Assembly (NCBI GenBank): GCA_009786175.1
Contig: WQTQ01000188.1
Span: 1-17,181, forward strand
From: Bacillota bacterium
Lineage (GTDB): Bacteria > Bacillota_A > Clostridia > Lachnospirales > WQUN01
Length of the DNA stretch: 17,181 bases
Direction: 5' to 3'
A program made the position numbers and the translations under genes. The notes under the pieces were generated by a model. That model saw nothing but the letters and a program-made list of their open reading frames with translations. It had not been told where the DNA came from and searched no databases. Shown here piece by piece: positions 7,705 to 14,145 of the stretch. Position 1 is the first letter of the stretch, and each line of letters opens with the position of its first letter.

Positions 7705-7739
7705 GACAGATTGTTACTGATTTCGAGAGGAGAAAACTA

Positions 7740-8246
7740 ATGGAAAAGAAAGTTGTTTTGTATAATCACAACAATGTAAAAATTGGAGAAACTTTTATAC
7801 GCAGGGCAAGGCAACTTGTAAGGCAGCAAAGGGCAATGTGGACAGATGACAGCGAAACTGCCGTTCGTTTCGCGCCGGGCATGGAAAATATGAGTACCGA
7901 GGCCGATGATGTTGCTGAGGAAGTTGTGGCCCCTAATCATTTGTGTTTTGCCCGCTGGCGAGACGGATATTATTATCCGGGCATCATAAGCGAAATTTTG
8001 CCAAACCATGTAAGGGTTGCTTTCTTACTGGATGATGAAGGCTCTGGGTTAGTGTCAAAAGAAGACATAGTTCAGTTGCAGGAAGCTTTTAATACAATGG
8101 ATTTTCAGGGTAAATATGAATATGGCTGGCGTTTTTACAATGGAGTCCTTACAAACCACCAACCATTAATCATGCGCTACGATGACGGTGACGTAGAGCA
8201 ACTGGATTTGCGGCAGCTACGGGGTATTCCGGCTATGAGGGTATAA
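7740..8246 (+). CDS. Small protein with two Tudor/agenet-like repeats
   Basis: A 168-aa cytosolic-looking protein. Residues 1-45 form a leader segment (LYNHNNVKIGETFIRRARQL, then RAMWTDDSETAVRF) that resembles a short N-terminal module I recall from other clostridial proteins. Residues 66-112 match a Tudor/agenet-like barrel: LCFARWRDGYYYPGIISEIL, then VRVAFLLDDEGSG. Residues 125-165 look like a second copy: YGWRFYNGVLT, then MRYDDGDVEQLDLRQL. In eukaryotes such domains bind methylated peptides. In bacteria their role is largely unknown, so the ligand here cannot be stated. Start: ATG 7740 follows GAGAGGAG at 7 bases. A structured leader precedes the gene and a large hairpin follows it. Confidence 0.78.
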   Translation: MEKKVVLYNHNNVKIGETFIRRARQLVRQQRAMWTDDSETAVRFAPGMENMSTEADDVAEEVVAPNHLCFARWRDGYYYPGIISEILPNHVRVAFLLDDEGSGLVSKEDIVQLQEAFNTMDFQGKYEYGWRFYNGVLTNHQPLIMRYDDGDVEQLDLRQLRGIPAMRV

Positions 8247-8261
8247 GTAAATTATAAAAAA

Positions 8262-8391
8262 GAGCTGTCTCGTCAAGCAAGAAAACGGTAATTTCCTATA
8301 GCGACTATCGATTAGTTCCGCATGAAATGCGGAAATCATCGATTCGGAGCATTAGGGAATTACCGTTTTCAAGCCAATGAGACTGTTTTTT
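8262..8391. repeat. Long nested hairpin element, probable bidirectional terminator
   Basis: The element forms an almost continuous stem: GTCTCGT/ATGAGAC (8267-8273, 8377-8383), GAAAACGGTAATT/AATTACCGTTTTC (8281-8293, 8358-8370), ATCGAT/ATCGAT (8307-8312, 8338-8343) and TTCCGCAT/ATGCGGAA (8316-8323, 8327-8334) around a GAA loop. It is followed by a T-run (8385-8391) on the plus strand and preceded by A's, so it can stop transcription from both converging genes. Its outer ends match the terminator at 13753-13806. Confidence 0.8.
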
Positions 8392-9230
8392 TACTTAATT
8401 CCAAAAAGTGCTTTTGCGTTAGAGGTAGTAATTTCAGCAACTTCCCGGGGGGAAACATTCTTTATTTTTGCAATTTCTTCAACTGTAATTCTAAGAAGGC
8501 CCGAGTCATTTCTTTTGCCCCTAAAAGGTTCCGGCGTAAGGTATGGGCAATCTGTTTCTATTACCATATATTCCAGAGGAACATGCTTTACTACTTCCGC
8601 AAGATTTCTGCCTCTGTGGGATTTATGGTTTACCAAGCCCGTAACGCTTATCAAGTACCCCATTTCGATATATTCCAAAGCCATTTTTGGTGGGCCTAAG
8701 TAGCAATGCATCATGCCTTTACCAAAGCCGTAATTGGGCATGTCTGTTTTTTTGATAAGGTCAAAAGATTCTTGGTCTGCATTGCCGGAGTGGATAACTG
8801 CAGGCAGGCCCACTCTTCGCGCAACTTCAAGGTCTTTGCTTAGCCAAAAAGCAGCCTTTTTAACCTCTGCGGGGGTTTTTTCTGTTCGGCGAAAATCCAT
8901 CCAGCATTCTCCGTAGCCTACTATTTTTTTGTTTTGGGCACATAGTTTTTTTAGCTTTTCCACAGTTTCATTAACCAGCTCATCAATAAGGGCCAAATTG
9001 GCATCTACAGAAATGTCTAAATCGTCTCTGCCGTAATGGGCCCAATCGTTTATGCACATATGATAAAAGTCGTACTTTTTTGCCAAAGACAAACCAAAAT
9101 TCATTTCTTTTGCCCCAAAGCAGTCAACTACATACGCAACACCGGCTTTTTGCATATCGGTAAAAAGCTGGTGCCTGTCCTTGCTAAACCTTCTGTCTGT
9201 ATAATGCGAGTGCGCATCAAAATATTTCAT
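8391..9230 (-). CDS. TatD-family metal-dependent hydrolase
   Basis: A 279-aa TIM-barrel hydrolase with the full set of TatD metal-binding positions: FDAHSHYTD (residues 4-12, the H-x-H pair), GYGECWMDF (the conserved Glu), AVIHSG, MHCYLG and ETDCPYLTPEP (the conserved Asp), then FRGKRNDSG. Family members are metal-dependent DNases or related hydrolases in the cytosol; the substrate of this paralog is open. The usual GEIGLDY and HCFSG motifs read GECWMDF and HCYLG, suggesting a divergent branch. Start: ATG 9230 has GAGGAG eight bases upstream. The stop codon lies within the T-run of the adjacent hairpin. Single-gene unit with its own promoter. Confidence 0.93.
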   Translation of the reverse strand: MKYFDAHSHYTDRRFSKDRHQLFTDMQKAGVAYVVDCFGAKEMNFGLSLAKKYDFYHMCINDWAHYGRDDLDISVDANLALIDELVNETVEKLKKLCAQNKKIVGYGECWMDFRRTEKTPAEVKKAAFWLSKDLEVARRVGLPAVIHSGNADQESFDLIKKTDMPNYGFGKGMMHCYLGPPKMALEYIEMGYLISVTGLVNHKSHRGRNLAEVVKHVPLEYMVIETDCPYLTPEPFRGKRNDSGLLRITVEEIAKIKNVSPREVAEITTSNAKALFGIK

Positions 9231-9254
9231 TGCGGTAACTCCTCTCTATTGTTT

Positions 9255-9283
9255 AGCATACCAAATTTTGCAGATAGTCTCAA
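9255..9283 (-). promoter_or_regulatory. Probable promoter of the TatD-family gene
   Basis: On the minus strand TTGAGA (9283-9278) is followed after 17 bases by TATGCT (9260-9255). Transcription would start near 9248, giving a short leader of about 18 bases that just includes the GAGGAG site. The -35 matches five of six consensus positions and the -10 matches four. Confidence 0.45.
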
Positions 9284-9374
9284 GTATCTTTGTTAAGTGG
9301 ACACACAGTTGTCCTGTTTGCTTTGGTATAGTGGGGTCAAAAGTAAACATAATACAAAAAATTGGAGGCCAAAA

Positions 9375-9866
9375 ATGGAACAGACAAATTATGAATTTTA
9401 CGAGTTTCTTGTGAATGTGGATGAAAAGCACAAAGATTTTGTCATTAATGTCAATGACATGCTGTTAAAGAAAGGGTGTAAGGTAAAAATCGTATCATCT
9501 AAAACCAGCCTGTTTAACGTTAAATACACTATGGGGAAAACACGGCGGGGTATCTTTAATTTCACTCTTACTAAAAAAGGGCTAAAAGTCAGCGTTTATG
9601 CAAGCAGTTATGAAAAGTATCCGGATGTGCTAAACAATTTGCATGAAGACGTAGTAAAGCAAATTGCCGAATCGCCCATTTGCAAAAATATGACAGGCCC
9701 AAAGAAGTGCTCTTGGGCAGACTGTATCGGGTATGACATAAGAATAGGGGGCGAGCATTATGAAAAATGCCGCTACAGCTGCTTTAAATTTGATGTAGAG
9801 CCGGAGACAATCCCGTCCTTGCTAAAGCTTCTTGAAAGCGAGTGCAAGGAAAGGGCAATTTCCTAG
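9375..9866 (+). CDS. Conserved-looking cysteine-containing protein of unknown function
   Basis: A 163-aa soluble protein. The ATG at 9375 is chosen because TTGGAGG stands 7 bases before it; the frame extends upstream to a GTG at 9297, but that lies in promoter territory without a ribosome binding site. The N-terminal half is alpha/beta (FYEFLVNVDEKHKDFVINVN). A central segment reads RRGIFNFTLTKKGLKVSVYA. The C-terminal half has CKNMTGPKKCSWADCIGYD and GGEHYEKCRYSCFKF. The spaced cysteines (C-x9-C-x4-C, then C-x3-C) could bind metal. I recall similar clostridial proteins with a GYDF..GE.Y.KCRY motif but no assigned function. A possible extended -10 element (TGGTATAGT, 9324-9332) lies 43 bases upstream with a poor -35. 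Confidence 0.82.
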   Translation: MEQTNYEFYEFLVNVDEKHKDFVINVNDMLLKKGCKVKIVSSKTSLFNVKYTMGKTRRGIFNFTLTKKGLKVSVYASSYEKYPDVLNNLHEDVVKQIAESPICKNMTGPKKCSWADCIGYDIRIGGEHYEKCRYSCFKFDVEPETIPSLLKLLESECKERAIS

Positions 9867-9875
9867 GTAAAAAAT

Positions 9876-9897
9876 TACCCCCTGATATCAGGGGGTA
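9876..9897. repeat. Dispersed palindrome, copy 2 of 3 (perfect)
   Basis: A perfect 22-base palindrome with core CCCCCTGATATCAGGGGG and TA at both ends, followed by CAAATTTT. It sits between two converging genes, 10 bases after the unknown-protein stop and 15 bases from the ThuA-like stop. As RNA it would form a 9-bp GC-rich hairpin with a four-base loop; only a weak T tract follows, so terminator function is possible but not clear. Confidence 0.88.
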
Positions 9898-9912
9898 CAA
9901 ATTTTACATATG

Positions 9913-10614
9913 TTATTTTCCTGCGCACCAGTTTAGTGCGTTTTCCAGCATTTTTTGAAATTGCGGGTTATGCCACACGTTTAAACCATGGCCCGGGGTA
10001 AGCACACAAACGCTGCCTTTGCCTTGGGTACGTACAAACACGCTTGGGGCAATACACTCCGGGTAGTTGAAGTAAGGTTCTGTTTCGTACTTTGCCGGGT
10101 CACCTTGGGCAGGGGCGTAACCCGCTGCAATAACGTCAATGTCATCTGCTAAAATTTCTAAGCGATAATGCTCGTCCACTTCGCAAAATAGTTCTACGCC
10201 TTCGACGATGGGATGTGGTTTTAATGGGGCGACGGTAACGGGGCAATTGTTTGGGTGGGAAACAAAATGGCAGCCTGCCAAACGGTCCAGTACGGTTGTG
10301 TCATTCCCTTTGGCATCACTGTCGCTGCCCGGCACGGTGCCGTTATGCGTTACCAACAGCCCACCGCCTTTTTCTACAAACTCGACAAAAGCGGCTTGAA
10401 CTTGTGGTGTTTTCCAACTGTCTTTGTTTTCCCGGGAAATATGGTCGCATTTGCTCATAATAACCGCATCGTATTCGAATATAACAGCAGCGTCAAAATT
10501 CGCAGTGTCGCTTATTACATCAATTTTATACCCCTTTTCACGGAGAGGTTCCATTCCCTTGATTGGGACTTCTCCGGGGTGATGAAAATCGTTGCAAAAC
10601 AATAATACGCGCAT
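9913..10614 (-). CDS. ThuA-like (trehalose-utilisation family) protein
   Basis: A 233-aa protein with a ThuA-like fold, related to class I glutamine amidotransferase-type flavodoxin-like domains. Visible marks are the N-terminal MRVLLFCNDFHHPGE strand and loop, FEYDAVIMSKCDHIS, FVEKGGGLLVTHNGTVPG, KPHPIVEGVE, VDEHY and VCVLTPGHG near the end. Members are linked to sugar catabolism and are often next to oxidoreductases; the reaction is not firmly known. Start: the ATG at 10614 stands nine bases after GGAG, whereas the in-frame ATG at 10623 abuts that site directly and is unlikely to be used. It follows the aldo/keto reductase by 24 bases, so the two are probably co-transcribed. Confidence 0.86.
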   Translation of the reverse strand: MRVLLFCNDFHHPGEVPIKGMEPLREKGYKIDVISDTANFDAAVIFEYDAVIMSKCDHISRENKDSWKTPQVQAAFVEFVEKGGGLLVTHNGTVPGSDSDAKGNDTTVLDRLAGCHFVSHPNNCPVTVAPLKPHPIVEGVELFCEVDEHYRLEILADDIDVIAAGYAPAQGDPAKYETEPYFNYPECIAPSVFVRTQGKGSVCVLTPGHGLNVWHNPQFQKMLENALNWCAGK

Positions 10615-10638
10615 AGCATACATCTCCTTTACACCTGT

Positions 10639-11556
10639 TTACGGCAAAACATTACCCGCCGCGCAATAAATTTTGTACCATTCTGCCCTGGTTAACTCTA
10701 CAGAACTGCCTTCACAAATGCCTTTTAGACGGTCTGCGTTTGTTGTGCCGGGTATTGCCTGAATTTTTGCCGGGTGACGAAGTATCCACGCAACCACAAC
10801 CGCTTCGGCAGTAATATTTTTCTCTGCGGCAATTTCGTCAATGGCCTTGTTAAGCTGCGGATACTTGTCGCTTCCAAGGAATACGCCTTCAAAGAAACCG
10901 TACAAGAAAGGTGACCATGCCTGAATTGTAATGTCTTCCAAGCGGCAGAATTCCAAAATACTTCCGTCATGGTCTACAGACGGCGGGTTTGTCATGTTTA
11001 CGTTAAGGCCAACGTCAATCATGCCTGTATGGGCAGGTGAAAATTGCAGCTGGTTAACGATGATTTTGTTGCTGCCCAGATATTTGTTTAACAGGCGAAT
11101 TTGCCCGGCGTTGTGGTTGCTTACGCCAAAATATCTTGCTTTGCCTGCCTTGTGAAGGGTTTCAAAGGCTTCTGCCACTTCTTCCGGCTCCATTAAAGTG
11201 TCGGGGCGGTGAAGCAGAAACACGTCTACATAATCCATTTCCAGCCGCTGCAAACTGTTTTCCAAAGATGTAATAATGTGTTCTTTTGAAAAATCGAACA
11301 ACCCGTTGCGTATGCCGCATTTTGTTTGAATCAGCATTTTGTCACGGGCAATGCCTAAATCTTTAACAGCTGTGGCAAAAACGGTTTCCGCATTTCCGCC
11401 GCCGTAAATATCCGCATGGTCAAAAAAGTCGATGCCGCCATCAATTGCGGTTTTTACGATAGTGGCAATTGCGCCGCGCTCCATACTTGGGATACGCATA
11501 CACCCCATTGACACTGCAGATGCGTCCAGTTTGTTACCAATCTTAATTCTTTTCAT
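10639..11556 (-). CDS. Aldo/keto reductase, YdhF-like
   Basis: A 305-aa NAD(P)H-dependent reductase of the aldo/keto reductase superfamily. The catalytic tetrad is visible: Asp46 and Tyr51 in FFDHADIYGGG, Lys79 in LIQTKCGIR and His116 in VFLLHRPDT. YFGVSNHNAGQI, VNQLQFSPAH, the late AWSPF block and IPGTTNADRL (cofactor phosphate loop) complete the barrel. The order and the DHADIYGGG phrase resemble E. coli YdhF. The natural carbonyl substrate is unknown; the adjacent ThuA-like gene suggests a sugar or keto-sugar. Start: ATG 11556 follows AGAAGGAG at 7 bases. It is transcribed divergently from deoD across a 137-base gap with a TATTAT -10-like hexamer (11594-11589) but no good -35. Confidence 0.94.
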   Translation of the reverse strand: MKRIKIGNKLDASAVSMGCMRIPSMERGAIATIVKTAIDGGIDFFDHADIYGGGNAETVFATAVKDLGIARDKMLIQTKCGIRNGLFDFSKEHIITSLENSLQRLEMDYVDVFLLHRPDTLMEPEEVAEAFETLHKAGKARYFGVSNHNAGQIRLLNKYLGSNKIIVNQLQFSPAHTGMIDVGLNVNMTNPPSVDHDGSILEFCRLEDITIQAWSPFLYGFFEGVFLGSDKYPQLNKAIDEIAAEKNITAEAVVVAWILRHPAKIQAIPGTTNADRLKGICEGSSVELTRAEWYKIYCAAGNVLP

Positions 11557-11624
11557 TTTCCGACTCCTTCTAAAAATTTGTTGGTACTATAATACAATTG
11601 TTTTGTTGTTTAGGAAAGAGTAAT

Positions 11625-11653
11625 TTGACAATGTTTGTGACATACTATACTCT
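11625..11653 (+). promoter_or_regulatory. Promoter of deoD
   Basis: A perfect TTGACA (11625-11630) is followed by TATACT after 15 bases (11646-11651) or TACTCT after 17 bases (11648-11653). Either places transcription start near 11658-11660, leaving a leader of about 35 bases that includes the AAGGAG site at 11681. Confidence 0.6.
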
Positions 11654-11693
11654 TATTGTAGCACTAAATTTACTTTCCGGAAGGAGATTTTTT

Positions 11694-12410
11694 ATGTCAA
11701 TACCAACTCCGCACATTAGCGCACCACATGGCGCGTTTGCCAAAACGGTTTTAATGCCCGGTGACCCCTTACGCGCAAAATTTATCGCGGAAAATTTTTT
11801 GCAAGAACTAACACAAGTAAACGAAGTTAGAGGTATGCTTGGTTATACCGGTACGTACAACGGCAAGGCCGTGTCTGTAATGGGCAGCGGAATGGGCTGT
11901 CCGTCTATGGGAATTTATTCATACGAACTGTTTAATTTTTACGGTGTGGACAACATTATCCGCGTAGGCTCTGCCGGTTCTATTAATAAAAGCCTGGAAC
12001 TTGGTGACATTGTTATGGGCGTGGGTGCGTGTACGGAATCTCACTATCCAGCCATTACCGCCGCTTGCCCGGGTACATTTGCACCAATTGCATCTTTTGA
12101 ACTGATGCTAAAGGCGCGTAAAACAGCGGACGCCATGGGCATTAAACTACAGGCGGGCAACCTTTTAACCAGTGATGTTTTCTACAACGACAGCAATGAC
12201 GGCGGTATGGAAAGATGGTTAAACATGGGTGTACTTGCCGTGGAAATGGAAGCCGCCGCTTTGTACTCGAATGCTGCCCGCGCCGGTAAACATGGCCTGT
12301 GTATATGCACAATTTCAGACAAAGTTTTCTCTCGTGAAGAGCAGTTAACCGCCAAAGAGCGGGAAACAACCTTTACACAAATGATGGAACTTGCTCTTTC
12401 TTTGGTATAG
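11694..12410 (+). CDS. deoD: Purine nucleoside phosphorylase (DeoD type)
   Basis: At 238 aa the protein has the standard length of hexameric DeoD, which reversibly splits purine (deoxy)ribonucleosides with phosphate to the base and (deoxy)ribose 1-phosphate in the salvage pathway. Marks: TPHI with the His contributed to the neighbouring subunit, MPGDPLRAKFIAE (21-33, phosphate-binding Arg27), VNEVRGMLGYTGTY, RVGSAGS (90-96), VEMEAAALY (183-191, ribose contact) and ISDK (207-210) with Asp209 as expected catalytic acid, and Arg223 in TAKERETTF. Start: ATG 11694 lies seven bases after AAGGAG; the frame stays open upstream to 11598 but that part has no ribosome binding site and overlaps the promoter. 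Confidence 0.96.
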   Translation: MSIPTPHISAPHGAFAKTVLMPGDPLRAKFIAENFLQELTQVNEVRGMLGYTGTYNGKAVSVMGSGMGCPSMGIYSYELFNFYGVDNIIRVGSAGSINKSLELGDIVMGVGACTESHYPAITAACPGTFAPIASFELMLKARKTADAMGIKLQAGNLLTSDVFYNDSNDGGMERWLNMGVLAVEMEAAALYSNAARAGKHGLCICTISDKVFSREEQLTAKERETTFTQMMELALSLV

Positions 12411-12414
12411 GCTC

Positions 12415-12489
12415 AATGGGGGAGGTTTTGGCTTTATCGGCCTTAGCGGCGCGGGCAAAACCTCCCTTGTTCGCTGTATTTCTGCCTTA
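12415..12489 (+). pseudogene. Possible ABC-ATPase remnant (isolated Walker A segment)
   Basis: A 25-codon stretch in a frame not used by either neighbour reads GGGFGFIGLSGAGK, then TSLVRCISAL, then TAG at 12490. It closely matches the Walker A region of methionine-type ABC transporter ATPases (family pattern GIIGLSGAGKSTLVRCINLL). Nothing else of such a gene is visible: no ATG, signature motif or Walker B. The same bases form a hairpin with 11-bp perfect arms (12420-12430 and 12456-12466). It may be a decayed gene fragment or a chance reading of a hairpin. Confidence 0.35.
12420..12466 (+). other. Stem-loop between deoD and the MFS gene
   Basis: GGGAGGTTTTG (12420-12430) pairs perfectly with CAAAACCTCCC (12456-12466) across a 25-base loop. 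It starts 9 bases after the deoD stop and lies upstream of the MFS start. Only TTGTT follows, so termination would be weak; it could instead limit read-through or protect the deoD 3' end. Confidence 0.55.
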
Positions 12490-12511
12490 TAGAAGGCGCA
12501 AGAAAGGTAGT

Positions 12512-13750
12512 GTGTTATTGATAACCCTATTAAAGAAAAATAGGATGTTCTGTGGACTATTGATATACCAAGTATTTTCCGGTTTGGGTGGCGGCATATT
12601 TCGGCTTTTTATGCTTTTGACCGTTCATTTGCTTTATGAAAACCCAATATATACCGGCATTGCTTCATTTTTGATGATGGCACCGCATTTTTTTGCTTTT
12701 GCCGTTGGCCCTGTAATTGACCGTGCAAACAAAGTTAATGCAATGCGTCTGACCACTTTAATTGAGTTTATTGCCATTGGGCTGCTTGTTCTTATGTCAT
12801 TCTTAGATACCCTAAGCGTTTGGGTTCTGTTTGTTACTATTCTTTGTTACACTGTTGCCCAGGTTTTTGAAGCACCTTCGGGCGAGGCTTTCCTTCGCAA
12901 AATTGTAGATGATGACGAAATTATGAGGGCAAACTCGCTTATAAGCATTGCCGCAACAGTAGGTGGGTTAATTATAGCCGCATTGTTGTTTGGTGCCTTG
13001 GGCGAAGGGGTGAGCCACACATATATTTACGCCCTTTCTGCAATATTTATAGTATTAGCCTTTATGACTACATTTTTTCTTAAAGACAGAAAAACAGAGG
13101 GCGTTCAAAAAGAGCAGATATTCAAAAAGTATCTGGCCGAACTAAAAGAAGGTGCGTCCTTTGTGCAGCGTACTAACTTTCTACTGTATTTTCTAATTGC
13201 GGGCATTGCGGTATCTTTTTTTCTTGATGTTGCTTACACAAACTTGCCGGAATTTGCAACAACACATATTGGGGCGCAGGGTTTTGTTGTTATAACCGTA
13301 GTAATGCTTAGTGCCGGGCTTTTTTCGTCAACCCTTGCGGGGCTTGTGGGCGATAAGTTCCGCGTTGGGGTGCTTATTTGCCTTGTATGGATTGTGGCAG
13401 GAAGCTTACGTATTGGTTTTGCATATGTACTGCCTATGAGTTACATAGGCGGTCTTGTGATAAACTTTGTATATGGCATTATACTTGGCTTTTCCGGGAT
13501 GATAAGGCGTACCCTTATACAGAAAACGCCATCCGAAAATATGGTTGCACGTGTGAACACGGTTAATACCACATTTACTGCACTTTTTGGCGCAGCAGGT
13601 GCACTGGCGGGTGGTGTAATAGGGAGTGTCGTATCATCGGTACACCACGTATTTATTCTACAAGGTGCTGTATACGTTCTAATTGGTATGTTTCTGTTTT
13701 TTGCACCAAGCATCAGGAAATTACCTAAGATTAATGAAATCAAAAATTAG
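12512..13750 (+). CDS. MFS transporter, macrolide/drug-efflux type
   Basis: About 412 aa with roughly twelve hydrophobic membrane segments in two six-helix halves separated by a charged cytoplasmic loop (KDRKTEGVQKEQIFKKYLAELKE region, about residues 190-215). The first helix follows LLKKNRMF, and VGPVIDRANKVNAMR fits the loop between helices 2 and 3 typical of the MFS_3/MefA-like exporters. Export of a drug or small metabolite driven by the proton gradient is inferred. Start is uncertain: GTG 12512 lies four bases after AAAGG; TTG 12518 and ATG 12545 are alternatives, and an ATG at 12416 has no ribosome binding site and would add a poorly fitting charged leader. It lies downstream of deoD and may be co-transcribed, though a stem-loop separates them. 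It ends three bases before a strong terminator. Confidence 0.88.
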   Translation: MLLITLLKKNRMFCGLLIYQVFSGLGGGIFRLFMLLTVHLLYENPIYTGIASFLMMAPHFFAFAVGPVIDRANKVNAMRLTTLIEFIAIGLLVLMSFLDTLSVWVLFVTILCYTVAQVFEAPSGEAFLRKIVDDDEIMRANSLISIAATVGGLIIAALLFGALGEGVSHTYIYALSAIFIVLAFMTTFFLKDRKTEGVQKEQIFKKYLAELKEGASFVQRTNFLLYFLIAGIAVSFFLDVAYTNLPEFATTHIGAQGFVVITVVMLSAGLFSSTLAGLVGDKFRVGVLICLVWIVAGSLRIGFAYVLPMSYIGGLVINFVYGIILGFSGMIRRTLIQKTPSENMVARVNTVNTTFTALFGAAGALAGGVIGSVVSSVHHVFILQGAVYVLIGMFLFFAPSIRKLPKINEIKN

Positions 13751-13752
13751 GA

Positions 13753-13806
13753 GCTGTCTCGTCAGGTAAGAAAATACTGTTTTCTGGCCAACGAGACAGC
13801 TTTTTT
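13753..13806. terminator. Intrinsic terminator, sharing ends with the 8262-8391 hairpin
   Basis: GCTGTCTCGT (13753-13762) pairs perfectly with ACGAGACAGC (13791-13800), with an inner GAAAA/TTTTC stem around TACTG, followed by six T's. The outer parts match the element at 8262-8391 (GAGCTGTCTCGTCA at the left end, GCCAA-GAGAC and a T-run at the right), but the middle is different. It lies between the converging MFS and TSCPD genes and can serve both. Confidence 0.88.
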
Positions 13807-14038
13807 ATTTATGTGACAATGCCTTCGCAAGTTGGTCCGGGCAGGAAGTTTCGCGGGTGCCGCACTTGATGCCGTTTACGGCTTCAATAATTTCTTCCGG
13901 TTTGCGGCCTATTGCCAGTTGCGCAATGCCTTTTAAATTGCCGTTGCAGCCGTTTATAAACTCCAACTCTGTAATAATTCCGTTTTCAACTTCGAAGTGA
14001 ATTTCCTTACAGCAGACGCCTTCGGTTTTGTAAATCAT
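13805..14038 (-). CDS. TSCPD domain small protein (TIGR03905-like)
   Basis: A 77-aa protein matching the small TSCPD family: YKTEGVCCKEIHFEVENG at the N-terminus, ELEFINGCNGNLKGIAQL in the middle and the hallmark CGTRETSCPDQLAKAL at the C-terminus. The domain is shared with the C-terminal part of some vitamin B12-dependent ribonucleotide reductases, where conserved cysteines may bind metal. The standalone form, common in Firmicutes and anaerobes, has no assigned role. Start: ATG 14038 stands five bases after GGAGG; a GTG at 14050 would overlap that site and is rejected. The stop lies in the T-run of the terminator. Confidence 0.9.
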   Translation of the reverse strand: MIYKTEGVCCKEIHFEVENGIITELEFINGCNGNLKGIAQLAIGRKPEEIIEAVNGIKCGTRETSCPDQLAKALSHK

Positions 14039-14070
14039 AATTACCTCCACAGAATATTAATTTTTGTGAA

Positions 14071-14133
14071 AGTATATCATATTTTGGCGAATAGCAAAAC
14101 TAAATTACAGTTTCCCACTACGCGGGTTGTCAA
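14071..14133 (-). promoter_or_regulatory. Two possible promoters for the TSCPD gene
   Basis: On the minus strand TTGACA (14133-14128) is followed after 18 bases by TGTAAT (14109-14104), giving a leader of about 60 bases. Closer to the gene, an extended -10 element TGATATACT (14079-14071) would give a leader of about 25 bases but lacks a good -35. Either may be used. The first lies just past the stop codon of the stalk-domain gene, with a small CCC/GGG dyad in its spacer. Confidence 0.5.
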
Positions 14134-14145
14134 GCAATTAAAGTG

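Noticed and set aside
9297..9374. GTG start for the unknown cysteine protein
   Set aside because: No ribosome binding site, and it overlaps the likely promoter; TTGGAGG before ATG 9375 is decisive.
10615..10623. Upstream ATG for the ThuA-like protein
   Set aside because: It directly abuts GGAG with no spacer; the ATG at 10614 has the normal nine-base spacing and begins at the conserved strand.
11598..11693. N-terminal extension of DeoD by 32 residues
   Set aside because: The region contains the TTGACA promoter, has no ribosome binding site, and the family starts at MSIPTPHI.
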